Shown here: positions 1 through 11,678 of the stretch, one piece after another
How positions within the stretch are numbered: the first letter of the stretch is position 1
Layout: each line of letters opens with the position of its first letter
Source: Choristoneura fumiferana
Lineage: Eukaryota; Arthropoda; Insecta; Lepidoptera; Tortricidae
Direction: 5' to 3'
Assembly: GCF_025370935.1 (NCBI RefSeq)
Contig: NC_133486.1
Coordinates: 10,897,557 to 10,961,556 of the forward strand
DNA: 64,000 nt
The notes under the pieces: generated by a model
Seen by the model: the letters and a program-made list of their open reading frames with translations, nothing else
The model's database searches: none
What the model was told of the DNA's origin: nothing
Program-made: the position numbers and the translations under genes

Positions 1-410
1 ATAATACTTTGACATATTTAATTAAAAAAAAAAATCTTTATTTTTATAGTTACTAACTAAATTAACTAAGTACAGATTCGAAGTCAAGTAATTTTATTAA
101 ATTACCTTTATATTTTGTTTAAGTGTCTTACAAATGAGCTTAGGTATTTTTGCGTACATGATTTTGAATGGATTTACAAGTGAATAAGAACCTGAAACAA
201 CTTTAAATATCCATTAATAGGGAGCGCCAAGGTTCGCATACTTTTCGCTAGTCATACTGTAATGTTAGTCCGAATCAACATTTCATATTTTTTTTTCCCC
301 ACTTACAATTTTTCTGAAAATTGTAAATTGTCATGCTATAGAACACCGTAGGTTAGGTTAGGTTTGTTTTATAACAATTCTGAAAAATTATTGGATTCAG
401 AGAAAAAACC
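1..410. other. AT-rich intergenic sequence, no gene seen
   Basis: No convincing ORF, exon or repeat boundary. A short GGTTAGGTTAGG run near 352-363 matches the insect telomere unit but has only about two copies. Confidence 0.6.
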
Positions 411-1020
411 GGCCAAGAGCATGTCGGACACACCCTAAGTAGGGTTCCGTAGCCATTACGAAAAAATTAAGTAATATTTTTCTAAGGATTTCGTATTTTA
501 TACGGAATCTTCCAAGTTTAGGTACATTTTACACCTAATAATTCTCAAGCAAACTTAGCCGTTATAGTTTTCCTTGAAAGTTTGATATACTTACTACCAT
601 CCTGTTTTTTTTTTAATTTTCCACCCACCGGTTTAGATTTTAGAGAGAGGGGGACGCTCGATTTTCATGAAAATTTGCATTTAAAGTTGAATATTTCGCA
701 AAATTATCAATGAATCGAAAAATCGTCTTAGCAAACCCTAATTTAAAAGACCTATCCAACGATACCCCACACTATAGGGTTGGATGAGAAAAAAACAACC
801 CCACTTTACGCCTATGGGAGGTACCCTAAAAAAAATTTTTTTTACTTTTTTATTATACCATTTTGTCGACATAGTTTACATATATATCCGTGCAAAATAA
901 CAGCTTTCTAGCATTGATAGTCCCTGAGCAAAACCGCGGACGGACGGACAGACAGACAGACAGAGACAGACATGGCGAAACTATAAGGGTTCCGTTTTTT
1001 CTATTTTGGCTCCGGAACCC
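411..1020 (+). repeat. Dispersed lepidopteran-type repeat with GGGTTCCG / CGGAACCC ends
   Basis: Starts with GGCCAAGAGC...GTCGGAC, then GGGTTCCGTAG at 442, and closes with GGCTCCGGAACCC at 1020, so the ends are inverted. A short GACG/GACA simple-repeat run lies at 938-972. The same family appears reversed at 6840-6955 (CCGTGCAAAAT, CAGCTTTCTAG and the GGACGGACAG run) and at 15450-15500 (CGGAACCC, then GAGTCCGACTCG and TTGGCC). A related full copy lies at 60052-60555. No coding capacity is visible; it is probably a non-autonomous element of unknown class. Confidence 0.65.
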
Positions 1021-1217
1021 TAAAAAGTTATGACAAACGATGATTCTTAAAAATTACATTCGGACTTTCAACAAGTAGGTATGCAAGCCGATATGGACCC
1101 CCATTAATATCCACATTAATAAAATAATATCCATAACTAGATTTAAAAACAATTGGAACCAAAAAAAACTGATCTAAAACGTCCGTCCACCCACCCAAAT
1201 CAGTAACGCATCGCTAT

Positions 1218-1378
1218 CATCATCATCATCATCATCAGCCTACAGCAGTCCACTGCTGGACATAGGCCTCTTCCATGGCGCGCCACAACACTCTGTCTTC
1301 AGCCCCTCGCATCCATCCGCCGCCAGCGATCCTCTTAAGGTCATCCGTCCACCGTGCCTCAGGACGCCCTACGCGCGT
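1218..1378 (-). mobile_element. 5'-truncated RTE-like LINE, C-terminal end of ORF2, with 11-bp TSD
   Basis: The minus strand encodes about 46 residues: VGRPEARWTDDLKRIAG, then W..GAEDRVLWRAMEEAYV, then QQWTAVG and a stop. This is the usual C-terminus of reverse-transcriptase ORFs of RTE-like LINEs in Lepidoptera. It ends in a (CAT)n/(ATG)n tail. An identical CGCATCGCTAT lies on both sides (1207-1217 and 1379-1389), a perfect target-site duplication that fixes the ends of the insertion. The piece is a dead fragment. Confidence 0.85.
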
Positions 1379-1389
1379 CGCATCGCTAT

Positions 1390-3709
1390 ACTGCTTTATA
1401 AATATAATAGAATAAAGAAATCGTGTCATAAAACTTGTCTCTAATACACTTAAACAAAATAGAAAATTCAACAGACGAATTTAAAAATAGATTCTAGACG
1501 GCACGTGCGTGACAAACGTTACATCTAGATACATACAACTCATATTTTCAGTCGCCTACAGTTCAATTTACTCATCGCATGGACCAAATTAAAATGGACG
1601 ATTGATAAAGCAGCTTCGTTCATTTCAGCTTTTGACTCTTAGCTGAGTCTCATAAGGTTCCAAGTTGGATGCTGCAAAGGTGGAACGTGGCTGTCGTCGG
1701 AATGACGTTTTCAATGTCAATTTCAGGGAAGTTACTGTCTAGTTGGTATTGGTATTGTGCTTGACAGGGATCACGTTTTGAGCGTGCGTATTGAGCAGAA
1801 TGAATGGGCCTATAATGTAGAATCGTAGTGTCTATAAATAAAATGGGGCATTAAATAAAGAATTACAAACGAGAGTCTATTAAAAGTCCGAAGACGTAAT
1901 TTAAATTAAGTGCGTACCGCCCGCGCGAAATACAACGTTTTTCATCTATAAGTAAAATTGCATATTAGTAAGCCAAAAAAAAACTGAACATGGTGTTATA
2001 CGAATACTTTTTATTGGGTTCAATTGGATTTAATCATAAAGATCCATAAAAAAAATACGAAAAATAACAGTTATTACGGGAACTAATAACTCAGGTTAAA
2101 TATATCATCGGCCTAAAGATATCCCTACTGTGGCCTTTCCTTAAATGTACTTATTCTAAGTACTTAATGTGTACACTTATTTGAATACAATACCTAAACA
2201 GTACAACTTTATTAGAAACTTTAGGATCCCTTGACAATAATCTGATTTACTAGAATATAAACTGAAGTCATTGTAACTTGTTACGCTATAATTTTAAACT
2301 TTGAGAAACTACGAACAGATTTGCTGCGTCTTCGAGGTTATAAATTCAATTGGATAATAATTATACTTATATACCCTGTTTCAGATAACTTTAAAAAAAA
2401 CTGAAAGAAGCATGGGTTCTTATTACTTAATAAAAGATTTTACATATTACGTAGGTAGGTTATTTACGCATAAATTTACTAATGTGGAATAAAAATGACT
2501 ACCTACTCGTACATAGGATGAATATCATCATCTCAGCCTATATCTGTCCCACTGCTGGGCATAATTGCCTGCGACGATAATTGTTATATATGGGTGAAAT
2601 AAATAAATGTCCATAATCATTATACATCACTTTGTACATTTTCCGTTAAGTGGTCACAGTTCCTTTTCTGTTCTGATCTAGCTAATTTATTTGTCTAGAT
2701 AGTTAGATAAAAAACTTTTTTCACAAACATGCCATGATAATTGTACGAAAACAAACAATTCAAGTTGCAATTTATTGAATCAGGCGTTACTTTGCGGAGG
2801 TCCATATCAATGAACTATAAAACGTGCTCGCACGCGCACTTTGAACACGCATATCTTAAACGTAGCTATCATAAGGTCGCGGGTGAGCAAAGTTATTGTT
2901 TTAGTTCATTTAATTCAAGTTGTAACATATAAATTAAGTTGTCACGGCACAGCCGCGAAAAGGCGCCGGCTCAGCATGTGCTGCGACATTGCTGTCACAG
3001 CGCTGATATTTTGTCGGAACCAGTAGGAGGTGACGCACTCAGTCACATAAAATTTTTGGTCTAAGTACTATAATATATAATCTTTTAATCCCTATTTCCC
3101 CTGGTCACGGCATCAATACTAAAAAAAACTACACCGGGAGCGAAGCCGCGGGCACCAGCTAGTTTAATATATAATCTACTATAATACCATTAATATATTA
3201 TATCTCTTCTAGTTTATAATTTTAATACGTTCCTTAAAATTAATCGGACAGCCAATGTCAAAAATATTGAGGAATAAACAAAAACAGAAGCTATTAGTAG
3301 GGCTGGATCTGCTTAAGCATCTATGAATATTGATGAGCTTCCTTAATGACTGCCATATTTCTGGTGCTTCGATATTTGACTAAATTCAAAGTTAGTAGTC
3401 CTGATTTGCATTTAATATATTTTTAAGAGCGTATTATTAATAACACGCTTCAACAGCGAATTAGTTTTGTCCTTCTCTCGGAGCATTGACTTTTGCTAAA
3501 ATGAAAACGAAATAAGAAGTAGTATTATTTATTAGTCCTTGTATTTTTCTAACAAATTCAATATTTTTTGAACAAATAAACGCCATTTGCTCTAAAAAAA
3601 ATCGAAAAACAAGCTTCAAAATATACACAGGTAACCTCGACTTCGGAGAGTGTTCTGACTCATTAAATTAAGCACCAAAATTGGAAGCGTGATATCGTGA
3701 CAGTTACAG
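1390..3709. other. Intergenic, no gene; small repeat remnants
   Basis: Holds short ORFs without similarity. Around 2525-2570 is a remnant of the CAT-tailed SINE (ATCTCAGCCTATAT, CCCACTGCTGGGC). At about 3130-3165 the motif GGGAGCGAAGCCGCGGGCA...AGCTAG is the end of a CTAGCTTTTGCCCGC-family repeat in reverse orientation. Nothing else is supported. Confidence 0.55.
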
Positions 3710-3811
3710 GCTAACAAGCAAGTGGCAAGTTGTTGTTCACTGTGGCATTCTAAGGGGGTGGCCTTTGTTCAGCTGTGGACATCTTCCGGCTGATGATGTT
3801 GTGATGATGAT
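3710..3811 (+). mobile_element. RTE-like LINE 3' end fragment
   Basis: The segment CAAGTGGCAAGTTGTTGTTCA...GGCCTTTGTTCAGC followed by a TGATGATG tail matches the 3' ends at 32796-32924 and 17068-17195. It is degenerate; no open frame survives. Confidence 0.65.
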
Positions 3812-4344
3812 TGAAACCGACTCCTCAAATCGACTCTGACTCCTTCAGTGAATCCAGTTCTGTCCAGGCGTAAAGTTTATGGTAGCTCTTGCTCTAGTTG
3901 ATACATTGTGTATTTTTTTTAACAAAATTTACAGACACAAAAGAACACTAACACTAAAAAAACTTAAACATTAAAAAACTTTTTTAAGTTTATTTTCAGA
4001 CTACCAATACCAAAAAAAAATTGCCACGGATTCTTCATCATAACGTAAATTAAAGCAATGACGTATTTTTTGGAATTCTTAATTCAATTTTGCATGTTCC
4101 CACAGGAAATTCAGTAAAAATCCTTCAATTGCCAGAACTTACTCACATACCTACAAAGCTACGGGAACTGAATAGATACGTTGGTATATCACAGGTTTAT
4201 CGAAAACTCCCGAAGATCGCCGCGCACGCACTTTTCTAACGCCTGTTAATAATTCAGGGTCTGGATTTGCATCTAAGGTCTTGATGGGTCCGAAGGGTGG
4301 CACAGCGCAAATTGACAGAGGAACCACTCAGGAGACTCTGGGAC

Positions 4345-4500
4345 TCACGTATTAATAAATAAATAAATCTTGGGACGATCGACAGCAAATTGGCCTAGTC
4401 CCAAACTAAGCAAAAGCTTGTACTAATGGGCAGACAACGGATGAACATACTTTTTTAAGTACTCATATGAATAAAATGAGTAGTACATACACTGCTGTAT
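4345..4500 (-). mobile_element. tRNA-SINE 3' fragment
   Basis: TTGGCCTAGTCCCAAACTAAGCAAA preceded by an (AAATAAAT) run is the reverse complement of the 3' part of the SINE at 12701-12968 (GCTTACTTTGGGACTAGGTC). The tRNA-like head is missing. Confidence 0.65.
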
Positions 4501-5541
4501 CTCCACACATATTATAAATAAACTAAAGACAAACTAAAGAAATACTATTAACAAACTGAAGATCAAAAATGGCGGTAAATAAAAACTTTTCCGACGCATA
4601 TCACGAAACCGTAGTTTATTTATTTATTTAGAGACAAGCTATAATACGGCCTCGTCTCTCATACTAAGTGTATTGTTCAATATCAAGTAACATAATTCGA
4701 TTTGTCAAAATTATTTGCAATTGACATTTAATTTCGAATAAAATGTCATCTCGACAGAGACTAGAATTGAGATCCAATCAGATTGCTTTGTTTTTGAGAG
4801 GTGTTCGAAATTTTAATGTACTTAACTACATAAAAATAAAATTGACCTCGATGTTATTCATATATGAACGCATTTTACATAGGTTTATGATATGTGTGTA
4901 GATAAAAAAGCAAATAGATAAACAATTGACTTTACAAACGAATGACGTCATATTGCATTTTGACAGCTCTTAAAAAGTACGCCATTGGTGGTACCATCAT
5001 CCCTATTTTATTGTTCTTTTATCAATAACCTGTTATTTTCTTTCATATTCAGTTAAAGTATTTTAGCATACTTCAGTTCTGGAGAGTATGTAAATGCTCA
5101 CTCAGTGGACTAGCTGGTCGGGTCGCCGGGTCACGTGCTTGTTCAAGGTTTTTGAAGCGACGACCCTTGGCCTTGGTGCGCTCCCGGTTGGCAACATCGA
5201 TTCGTCACTGTTTGATTTCCCAACGTAAAAGGCCTAAAGTAAGGAAGATTGAAATTGGAGAAATCACACATTTAAGACTAAAGTAATTTGACATTCGTTT
5301 GAAAACTTTATCTTTACTTCTTGTAATAATCATCAAATTGTCTGCCGTTGCGTAATTGACTTTTCAATACAAAAAAAACATAAAAAGCATTGGATTTTTT
5401 AGACCAATCCTATTAAAAAAACCTGAAAAACACAAACAGGGAGTCAGTCAAACTGACCCAGTCATCTGCTGATATATTCTGGAATAATTTCATTGTTTTA
5501 TCCATTGAAATATTTTTGTTCTTATTTTAATATTGATATCA
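4501..5541. other. Intergenic, no gene seen
   Basis: AT-rich with no supported ORF. A slightly GC-richer patch at about 5095-5215 has no recognisable product. Confidence 0.5.
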
Positions 5542-5542
5542 A

Positions 5543-5570
5543 TAAGATAAGATAAGATAAGATAAGATAA
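5543..5570 (+). repeat. (GATAA)n microsatellite
   Basis: Five tandem AAGAT/GATAA units immediately before TGATTTATTTACC. This arrangement is common at the tail of lepidopteran retroelements in reverse orientation. It also forms a cluster of GATA-factor-like motifs, but there is no gene next to it. Confidence 0.85.
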
Positions 5571-5788
5571 TGATTTATTTACCAAAATAGATGACACAGT
5601 CATAGAGATATACAATACAATATTAATCGCCATGCTACTTATGAACTAAAGTTTAACTGTTCAACTGTTCACACACACAAAACACAGATAATTTTTATTT
5701 TGATCATGTTTTTGTTACAATTTTATTCTTCTTGACAATCTTTTTGTAAATCCCTTATATTTTTGACACATATCTGAATGTAATGTGT

Positions 5789-6030
5789 AATTTTTTTTTT
5801 TTTTTTTTTTTTTTTTTATACGACTGGATGGCAAACGAGCAAGTGGGTCTCCTGATGGTAAGAGATCACCACCGCCCATAAACATCTGCAAACCAGGAGA
5901 ATTGCAGATGCGTTGCCAACCTAGAGGCCTAAGATGGGATACCTCAAGTGCCAGTAATTTCACCGGCTGTCTTACTCTCCACGCCGAAACACAACAGTGC
6001 AAGCACTGCTGCTTCACGGCAGGATTATTT
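5789..6030 (+). repeat. Dispersed repeat 'GGATGGCAAACGAGCAAGTGGG' family, copy 1
   Basis: A poly-T of about 29 bases is followed by GACTGGATGGCAAACGAGCA, CTCCTGATGGTAAGAGA, GCAGATGCGTTGCCAACC, TAGAGGCCTAAGATGGGA and CTCCACGCCGAAACACAACA. Three other copies in the window: 11517-11678 (reverse), 23127-23395 and 62980-63230. The four are colinear with small indels, so this is one interspersed element, not a gene; ORFs in it are accidental. Confidence 0.8.
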
Positions 6031-7129
6031 ATGAAATACATAAATTTATGTATCTATCCATGTATTCATGAGTTATGAGATGAATAGTTAGAAAAAATAG
6101 AATAGTAGACATTAAAACGAACTCCATATTATTAATTACCTATTACTATACATTATTAATATAATGAAACACTAAATCTTGACGAAACGCACATCTACCA
6201 TACGACGAACCATATCACACTTCTCACCCAAAGATCTTCACACGTAGCTGATACTGAAAAGGGTTGTAGAATTTTGGGAAAAATCCTTCATTGTACATTA
6301 ACCTCTATCTTGAAGGGCCAGGTCTGGAGTACACCAGGTAGATGGGTTTCTGCTACGTTATAAAGGATTAGTAGATGAATTTAGTATCATGTACTCGTAT
6401 ATTTGTTTAACATTTTGAGGGTGAAAAAAACTGACTCCGTTTGTTTCTTAATAATCGGATTCTATTTAAAAAAATGTGTTTGTTTTGTAAACAGGTAGTG
6501 TATGTGGTTTTATTCTTATGTTACATTTAAATTATGTTCTCGCTGCTGAGGTGAAAATTTTATGTGTCACACGAGACCAAAGTTTTTTGCATCTCGTGTA
6601 TTTAAATCCCTTGCGTTCTCAGGATTCTAACCTAGAATCACTCGCTGACGCTCGTGATTCAATTATAGAATCCTTCGCTTACTCGGGATTCAAAATAAAT
6701 ACTCGCAACAAAAAACAACTTTGCTCTCTTGTTGCACAAATAACTATTGTTAGACACTTACTTAAATAACAATAGTAAAGATGATATAGCCAGTTAAAAT
6801 CCCGCGTGATGTAACACCGTGCGACACATTTCGCAGCCAAAATGGCAAAAACGGAACTGTCTGGCTGGCTGTCTGTCCGTTCGCGTTTTTGGTCAGAATA
6901 TTAGTGCTAGAAAGCTGTAATTTTGCACGGATATGTAGCAACTATGCCGACAAACTAGTAGGATCTCGCTACACTTTGACTAAATAGAATAATTATGTTT
7001 TTTACCAAGGAAACTATCCAGTTCTTATCATGCCCATAGAAGCAAAGACACGGGCGCAATCTAAAACACCACCAGGTACACCAGCAGATGTTCCTGCGCT
7101 CCGACTTCTGGCCGGAGGTGTGGTGTTCC
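6031..7129. other. Intergenic, no gene; one reversed repeat fragment at 6840-6955
   Basis: The 6840-6955 part is a reversed fragment of the element at 411-1020. The rest, including a short ORF at 6518-6769, has no recognisable product. Confidence 0.5.
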
Positions 7130-7310
7130 GTCGTTTTTGGGTAGCGATGAAGACGACTTTCAAAATACCCTAATTGGTATTTTTTTGTATATATTTTTGT
7201 GTATTTTATATTTACTTTTGTGTATCTATTATTTTTTGCATAATTTGAACTTTACAGCGCAGTCTAACTGTAATGCTGTAATTTTTTTTAACAAATAAAT
7301 AAGTAATAAA
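7130..7310 (+). repeat. Retroelement-like 3' tail repeat, related to 58845-59000
   Basis: GGGTAGCGATGAAGACGACTTTCAAAATACCCTAATT...TGTAATGCTGTAATTTTTTTTAACAAATAAATAAGT closely resembles the sequence at 58845-59000 (GGGTAGCGAAGAAGACGGC, then TGTAATGCTGTATTTTTTG and (AAATAAAT)n). Two colinear copies ending in an A-rich simple repeat suggest the 3' end of a LINE or SINE. Confidence 0.65.
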
Positions 7311-7319
7311 ACAATACAA

Positions 7320-7580
7320 AACTAAATATCCTAACCAACAAAAAGTTGGAAAACCCGACTTTGTCACTTCAAAATTCAATATCTTTAAAACGGCTGAACC
7401 GATTTTGATAAAACATGTCTAAGAACCATCGCTAGAAAACCTGCTTTTAATTTAAAAAAAACACATTGAAATCGGTCCACCCGTTTAAGAGCTACGGTGC
7501 CACAGACATACAGACACACACACAGACACACATAGCGGTCAAACTTATAAAACCTCTCTTTTTCCGTCGGGGGTTAACAA
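7320..7580 (+). repeat. Dispersed repeat, 'ACGGCTGAACCGATTTTGAT...CCGTCGGGGGTTAA' type
   Basis: Contains AAAACGGCTGAACCGATTTT, ATCGGTCCACCCGTTTAAGA, a CAGACACACACACAGACAC run and TTTTTCCGTCGGGGGTTAA. This block layout recurs in lepidopteran genomes as a non-coding interspersed repeat. No second copy was found in this window. Confidence 0.5.
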
Positions 7581-7926
7581 AAAATGCAGCCGTACTAAAC
7601 TTGTTTCATTAAAATGGAAACCAAGACTCCGCAGGGCAATTAGTGTCTGGTCACAAACAGAAGACTTATGACGTAGTTGTGTGTAGAATACTTATGTTTT
7701 TGTATGGAATCAGTCGTTTGAATGTAGGTCAGATCTTCAATGGAACTCACTGTAAATTTCGGAACATGACCAGTCGAAATCCCCTCCGCAAAAAGAGGGG
7801 TGTTATAAGTTTAAAGTCAGTGTCTGTCTGTGGCATGGCGGCTCTCAAACGAATGGATCTATTTCAACGCGGCTTTTTTAAGCGAAAGGGAGTTAGTTGC
7901 CTTGCGGTGGTTCTTAATTATGTTTG

Positions 7927-8556
7927 ACTAGCTTTTATCCGTGGCTTCGCACGCGTACACTATTCGATCTGGTAGTTACAATTGAAATTCCGGGATTTTA
8001 CAATATTCCTCTGAAAATTCCCAAAATGTATATCGTGGTCTTCATTGAGGTTGTGTTTAGAACAACTGTACAAAATTTCATGCTTCTAAACCCAGCGGTT
8101 GAAATTTTAAGATTTTATCTCTATCCCGTGAAAATATTGGGATAAAAAGTAGCCTATGTGTTATTAAGACGTCTAGCTACCTACATACCAATTTCATGAC
8201 TCCAGTCCAGCGGTCATTATTTCGAGATTTTATCTCTATCCCGTGGGAATATCGAGATAAAAAGTATTCTATGTTTTAATTCAGGTTATAAACTAATTGT
8301 TTGACAAATTTCATCCAAATCTGTCTAGCCGTTTAGCCGTTATCCGCGACTCCGTCCGCTTAAAATTCGTTAATCGATATCCCGCGAGAAGTATGCAATT
8401 TTCCGGGAGAAAAACTACCCTATGTACCCTCTTCTCCGGGATTAAAACTATCTGTATACTGATAAGTCATCTAAATCGGTGCAGCGGCTTAGACGTGATG
8501 AAGTAACAAACAAACAAACAGACTGACAAACTTTCGCATTTATAATATTAGTGGGA
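7927..8556 (+). repeat. CTAGCTTTTxxCCG...CGCATTTATAATATTAGT family, long copy
   Basis: Starts ACTAGCTTTTATCCGTGGCTT, has internal modules such as TCTATCCCGTG..AATAT..GATAAAAAGT duplicated in tandem (about 8117 and 8230), and ends AAACAAACAAACAGACTGAC, CGCATTTATAATATTAGTGG. Other copies: 33576-33796 and 39490-39695 (same strand); 38725-38935, 46737-46958, 47560-48013, 49926-50132, 50219-50415 and 63264-63398 (reverse). Confidence 0.75.
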
Positions 8557-8683
8557 TTAGTACCTAGGAATTCTAGGATAAACGGTTCAGACGTTTTAGA
8601 GATATTCAACTGTGAAATTACAATGTCGGGGGTTTTTTACTTTTCTATGTTGGTTCGGTCATTTCTATTCCTTTGTTAGAACC

Positions 8684-9459
8684 AATGAGGGTTTGTCGAC
8701 AGGCAAAATATGGCTAGATGGCGTTAGTACCTATCGTGAGGTCCGTTTGACGTTTCAGTCTTGATTGATTTTTGGAGTCTTTTTGTATTTTTTTATTTCA
8801 ACTCCAAATTTTTGTTACTTTTACGGTCATTCCGTAAAATCCATATCGAAAATACAAACTGAAACATAGATGCACAGAAAAACCAGGAAAAGAGACCAGC
8901 GCTGGGAATCGAAAGCGGATGCTCAGCATTCCGTGCTGCGTGCTATACCGCTACACCACCACTGGACAGTAGTACAGACACGAATTTCTCCCTATGCACC
9001 ACATATCTTAGCTTGTTTGTTTCTTATTTAGTCACTTAAGCAGCGACACTAGCGACATCTATGCTTTTAGCCCTCATCGAGAAACTTTCAGCACTCCATT
9101 GGAACTAACCGCTCACCCGGACAAGAGGTGTCGCTATTAAGTAATCAAATTAAGATCTTAATATAATATATGTGGTGCATAGGAGAAATTCGTGTCTGTA
9201 CTACTGTCCAGTGGTGGTGAGCGGTATAGCACGCAGCAAGGAATGCTGAGGACCTGGGTTCGATCCCAGCGCTGGTCTCTTTTTCTGTTTTTCTATGCAT
9301 CTAGGTATGTTTCAGTTTGTATTTTCGTTATGGTTTCAGTCTTGCTTGCGATTGGCTCATTTAGTTATTTAACCAATCACGAGCGCGACGCAAATGTCAA
9401 ACGGACCTAACGATACTAACGCCATCTAACGACATTTCACCTGTCAATAAACCCTCATT
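8684..9459. mobile_element. Foldback element with divergent tRNA-like arms
   Basis: Starts AATGAGGGTTTGTCGACAGG and ends CCTGTCAATAAACCCTCATT. The outer inverted arm runs about 75 bases with mismatches and includes AGATGGCGTTAGTA / TACTAACGCCATCT. Inside, two tRNA-like units face away from each other: reverse at about 8889-8960 and forward at about 9208-9280. The forward one has GTGGTGAGCGGTATAGC (A-box-like) and GGGTTCGATCCCAGCGCTGG (B-box). The arms are separated by a short unique centre. It resembles two tRNA-derived SINEs captured in a MITE-like palindrome. Confidence 0.7.
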
Positions 9460-10124
9460 AATTCGGCTGGCGATTCATAACTTAGTTTCGTGGTTTTAAT
9501 CGCGAAACTCCACAATCGCTTGTCTCACCCACGGACGCACATGGGCGTGCCCCGGCCAAAATCCTCCCGTATTTACCGCTGAATCTATAATAAGCAAAAG
9601 GTACATTTACTTGGCAATTTCTGCTTGTGACATGTCTGTATCGTATTATTAATCCCTTTAGGGTATTTGGTCTATTATTTTGACGAAATTGGTTTTTAAT
9701 TTGTGTCCAAGTACAGTCGAGGAAACTGAATACTGAATGCCTACAGTTTTTTTTTAAATAGTGGCGATTATGCGTAGTTTTTATTCGAAAAAGTATTAAT
9801 TTCTGAAACAGTAGCATATTTACTAGAATCGCCAAGGAAAACACTAATGTGGTCGTCCAAAACAAACCTAGCGGCGGTTTATCATTGATGAAGCGAAGAC
9901 CATTGTAAAGATTCTGGAGGAAAATCAAGCGAGATGCTCAAGACAAAGATGTCAACGCACTATATAGACGCCCTTTGTACATTCTAGAATATTCTTTCTC
10001 GTTTCTGTGCCATCTACAAAAATACTCCCTCAAACATTTAAATATTGAAATCCATCATTTTTATAATTGTTTCATGTGACGTATACCCCTTATTTTCGTA
10101 CGGTTTCATAATAAAGCAATATAG
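9460..10124. other. Intergenic; ORF without recognisable product
   Basis: A 148-codon open frame runs on the minus strand at 9482-9928, but it has no ATG-led family match, no recognised domain and unremarkable composition. It is listed as unassigned sequence rather than a gene. Confidence 0.4.
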
Positions 10125-10365
10125 TCACGATTTCACTTCTACGACGTGCTGAAAGGTGGTGTGGGTAGCAAACAGCAATATACAAGTATTACGAGTCACA
10201 TAAATGGTGTTATTAACGTGTGTGGGCGATACACAGAGGAAATCAAGAGGCGTGTGCGAAATCAATCGCTGAGGCCCGTGGAGCTAGGAGTTGATAGATA
10301 TGGCTTTGCTCCAAAAATCCTTGTCCAAGGTTATACTTCGTTTTTTAGCATTAGAAAGAAGGTAA
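10125..10365 (+). CDS. Possible orphan internal exon (unidentified protein)
   Basis: The segment starts right after a possible acceptor (GCAATATAG) and ends at a strong donor (AAG|GTAAGC). It stays open throughout, reading SRFHFYDVLKGGVG, then GRYTEEIKRRVRNQSLRP, then VDRYGFAPKILVQ and FSIRKK. The composition looks like globular protein rather than AT-rich noise. I do not recognise the family. No partner exon was found on the plus strand. It could be a decayed transposon ORF, a lone exon of a long gene, or chance. Confidence 0.2.
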
Positions 10366-11149
10366 GCGATCTTGACGTGTCTTTTTATTGAAAAACATTT
10401 GAAAATAAGTCACAGCAAATAGTAATAATATATATTTAAACAAACGCATTAAATGGTGCAATTAAAGTAAAAACTATCCTAACCTAAACTAACACAGTAT
10501 ACACAGTATATATAGTAACAATTAGCAAGGACATAATGATCATTTAGGTACATGCTTTTGGTGTCATAAGTAATAGTTACTGTTTTTTTAAAGATTGTTT
10601 ACCCTTTTTCTATTGCTAAAAAAAAAGAATGTAGTATAGTCAAAAAATTATAAACCCTCAAATTACAAATGATACTTACCGATATTCCAACTATCTCTCA
10701 AAGAAATCATTGTAAAATTAAATTTGAAAAGGTTCTATACTGATTAGCGGTTCAGTTTCCCTGACGACTGTTATACGGTTCATTTAGGCATTAAGTACAC
10801 ATTGATTTTTAGGGATCGTATAAAAATTAGCAAAATGACCATTGAAAATACAAACTTCATGCATTTATTTTCAAAGTCAAACGTACCTACTGCATGAGCT
10901 TTCGTACGCTTAAATACCTACCGACTAAGTAAAGTAAAGTAAAGTATTTAAAATTCTTTATTGTTTTTTTTAGTACCTACTCTAAAGGCTCTGGGGTAAG
11001 TTCTTAAAATACACAAAAACTATACAATGTTGTTCCTACTCACCTAAATAACATCTGATCTAAATTTTTGATCTTAGATATTATCACAAACGACTGTTTT
11101 TTTTTTTAAATTGAACACTTTCAATTAGCGAACTTGCTAACTTTTAAGT

Positions 11150-11430
11150 TTATATATGTAAATACTTTATTGTACATAAAACACAAAAATAATACAAAAA
11201 GAAAACAACAAAACAAAAGTACAATATATTCCCAAGTTTTACAATAATAGGCATTAATAGGCAAGAATATCATTGTCTTAAAAAACGTCTCGCCTGCTCT
11301 ACCACATTCCTAAGCTATCCCGGTCGTCATACCGCGCTAAGTGACTTCGTTTAGCCTTCAGTTCAATCGAACGACTGAAAGCTCCGAAAGCAAGCTCCCC
11401 CGGGATCCTGTTGCTTTTCTATTAACTGAA
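11150..11430 (-). repeat. Possible LINE 3' region, reversed
   Basis: On the minus strand a GC-richer body is followed by TTTTTGTGTTTTATGTACAATAAAGTATTTACA, the 'GTACAATAAAG' tail also seen at 16205-16345 and 50640-50750. This suggests a retroelement 3' end; the body is not recognisable. Confidence 0.4.
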
Positions 11431-11516
11431 AACTAGTCTAGTACAGTCGAAAAAGAAAAAGACCAGTAAAATATTATATTCTACTTACTTGTTTATCTGC
11501 GGCATCGCCACGCCTG

Positions 11517-11678
11517 CGACAGCCGGTGAAATTACTGGCACTTGAGGTATCCCATCTTAGGCCTCTAGGTTGGCAACGCATCTGAAATACCCCTTGTGTT
11601 GCAGATGTTTATGGGCGGTGGTGATCTCTTACCATCAGGAGACCCACTTGCTCGTCTGCCATCCAGTCGAATAAAAAA
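11517..11678 (-). repeat. 'GGATGGCAAACGAGCAAGTGGG' family, copy 2 (reversed)
   Basis: Reads GACAGCCGGTGAAATTACTG, TTGAGGTATCCCATCTTAGG, TTACCATCAGGAGACCCAC and GCCATCCAGTCGAATAAAAA. It is the reverse complement of the first half of the copy at 5789, with a small deletion. Confidence 0.8.

Noticed and set aside
352..363. Telomeric TTAGG repeat
   Set aside because: Only about two units; similar short AGGTTAGGTT or CCTAACCT words near 18970 and 30652 are too short to be telomere-derived with confidence.
9482..9928. 148-codon minus-strand ORF
   Set aside because: Longest ORF in the window but no ATG-led family resemblance, no splice context and no domain wording; the C-terminal half runs through Arg/Cys-rich sequence typical of reverse-strand reads.
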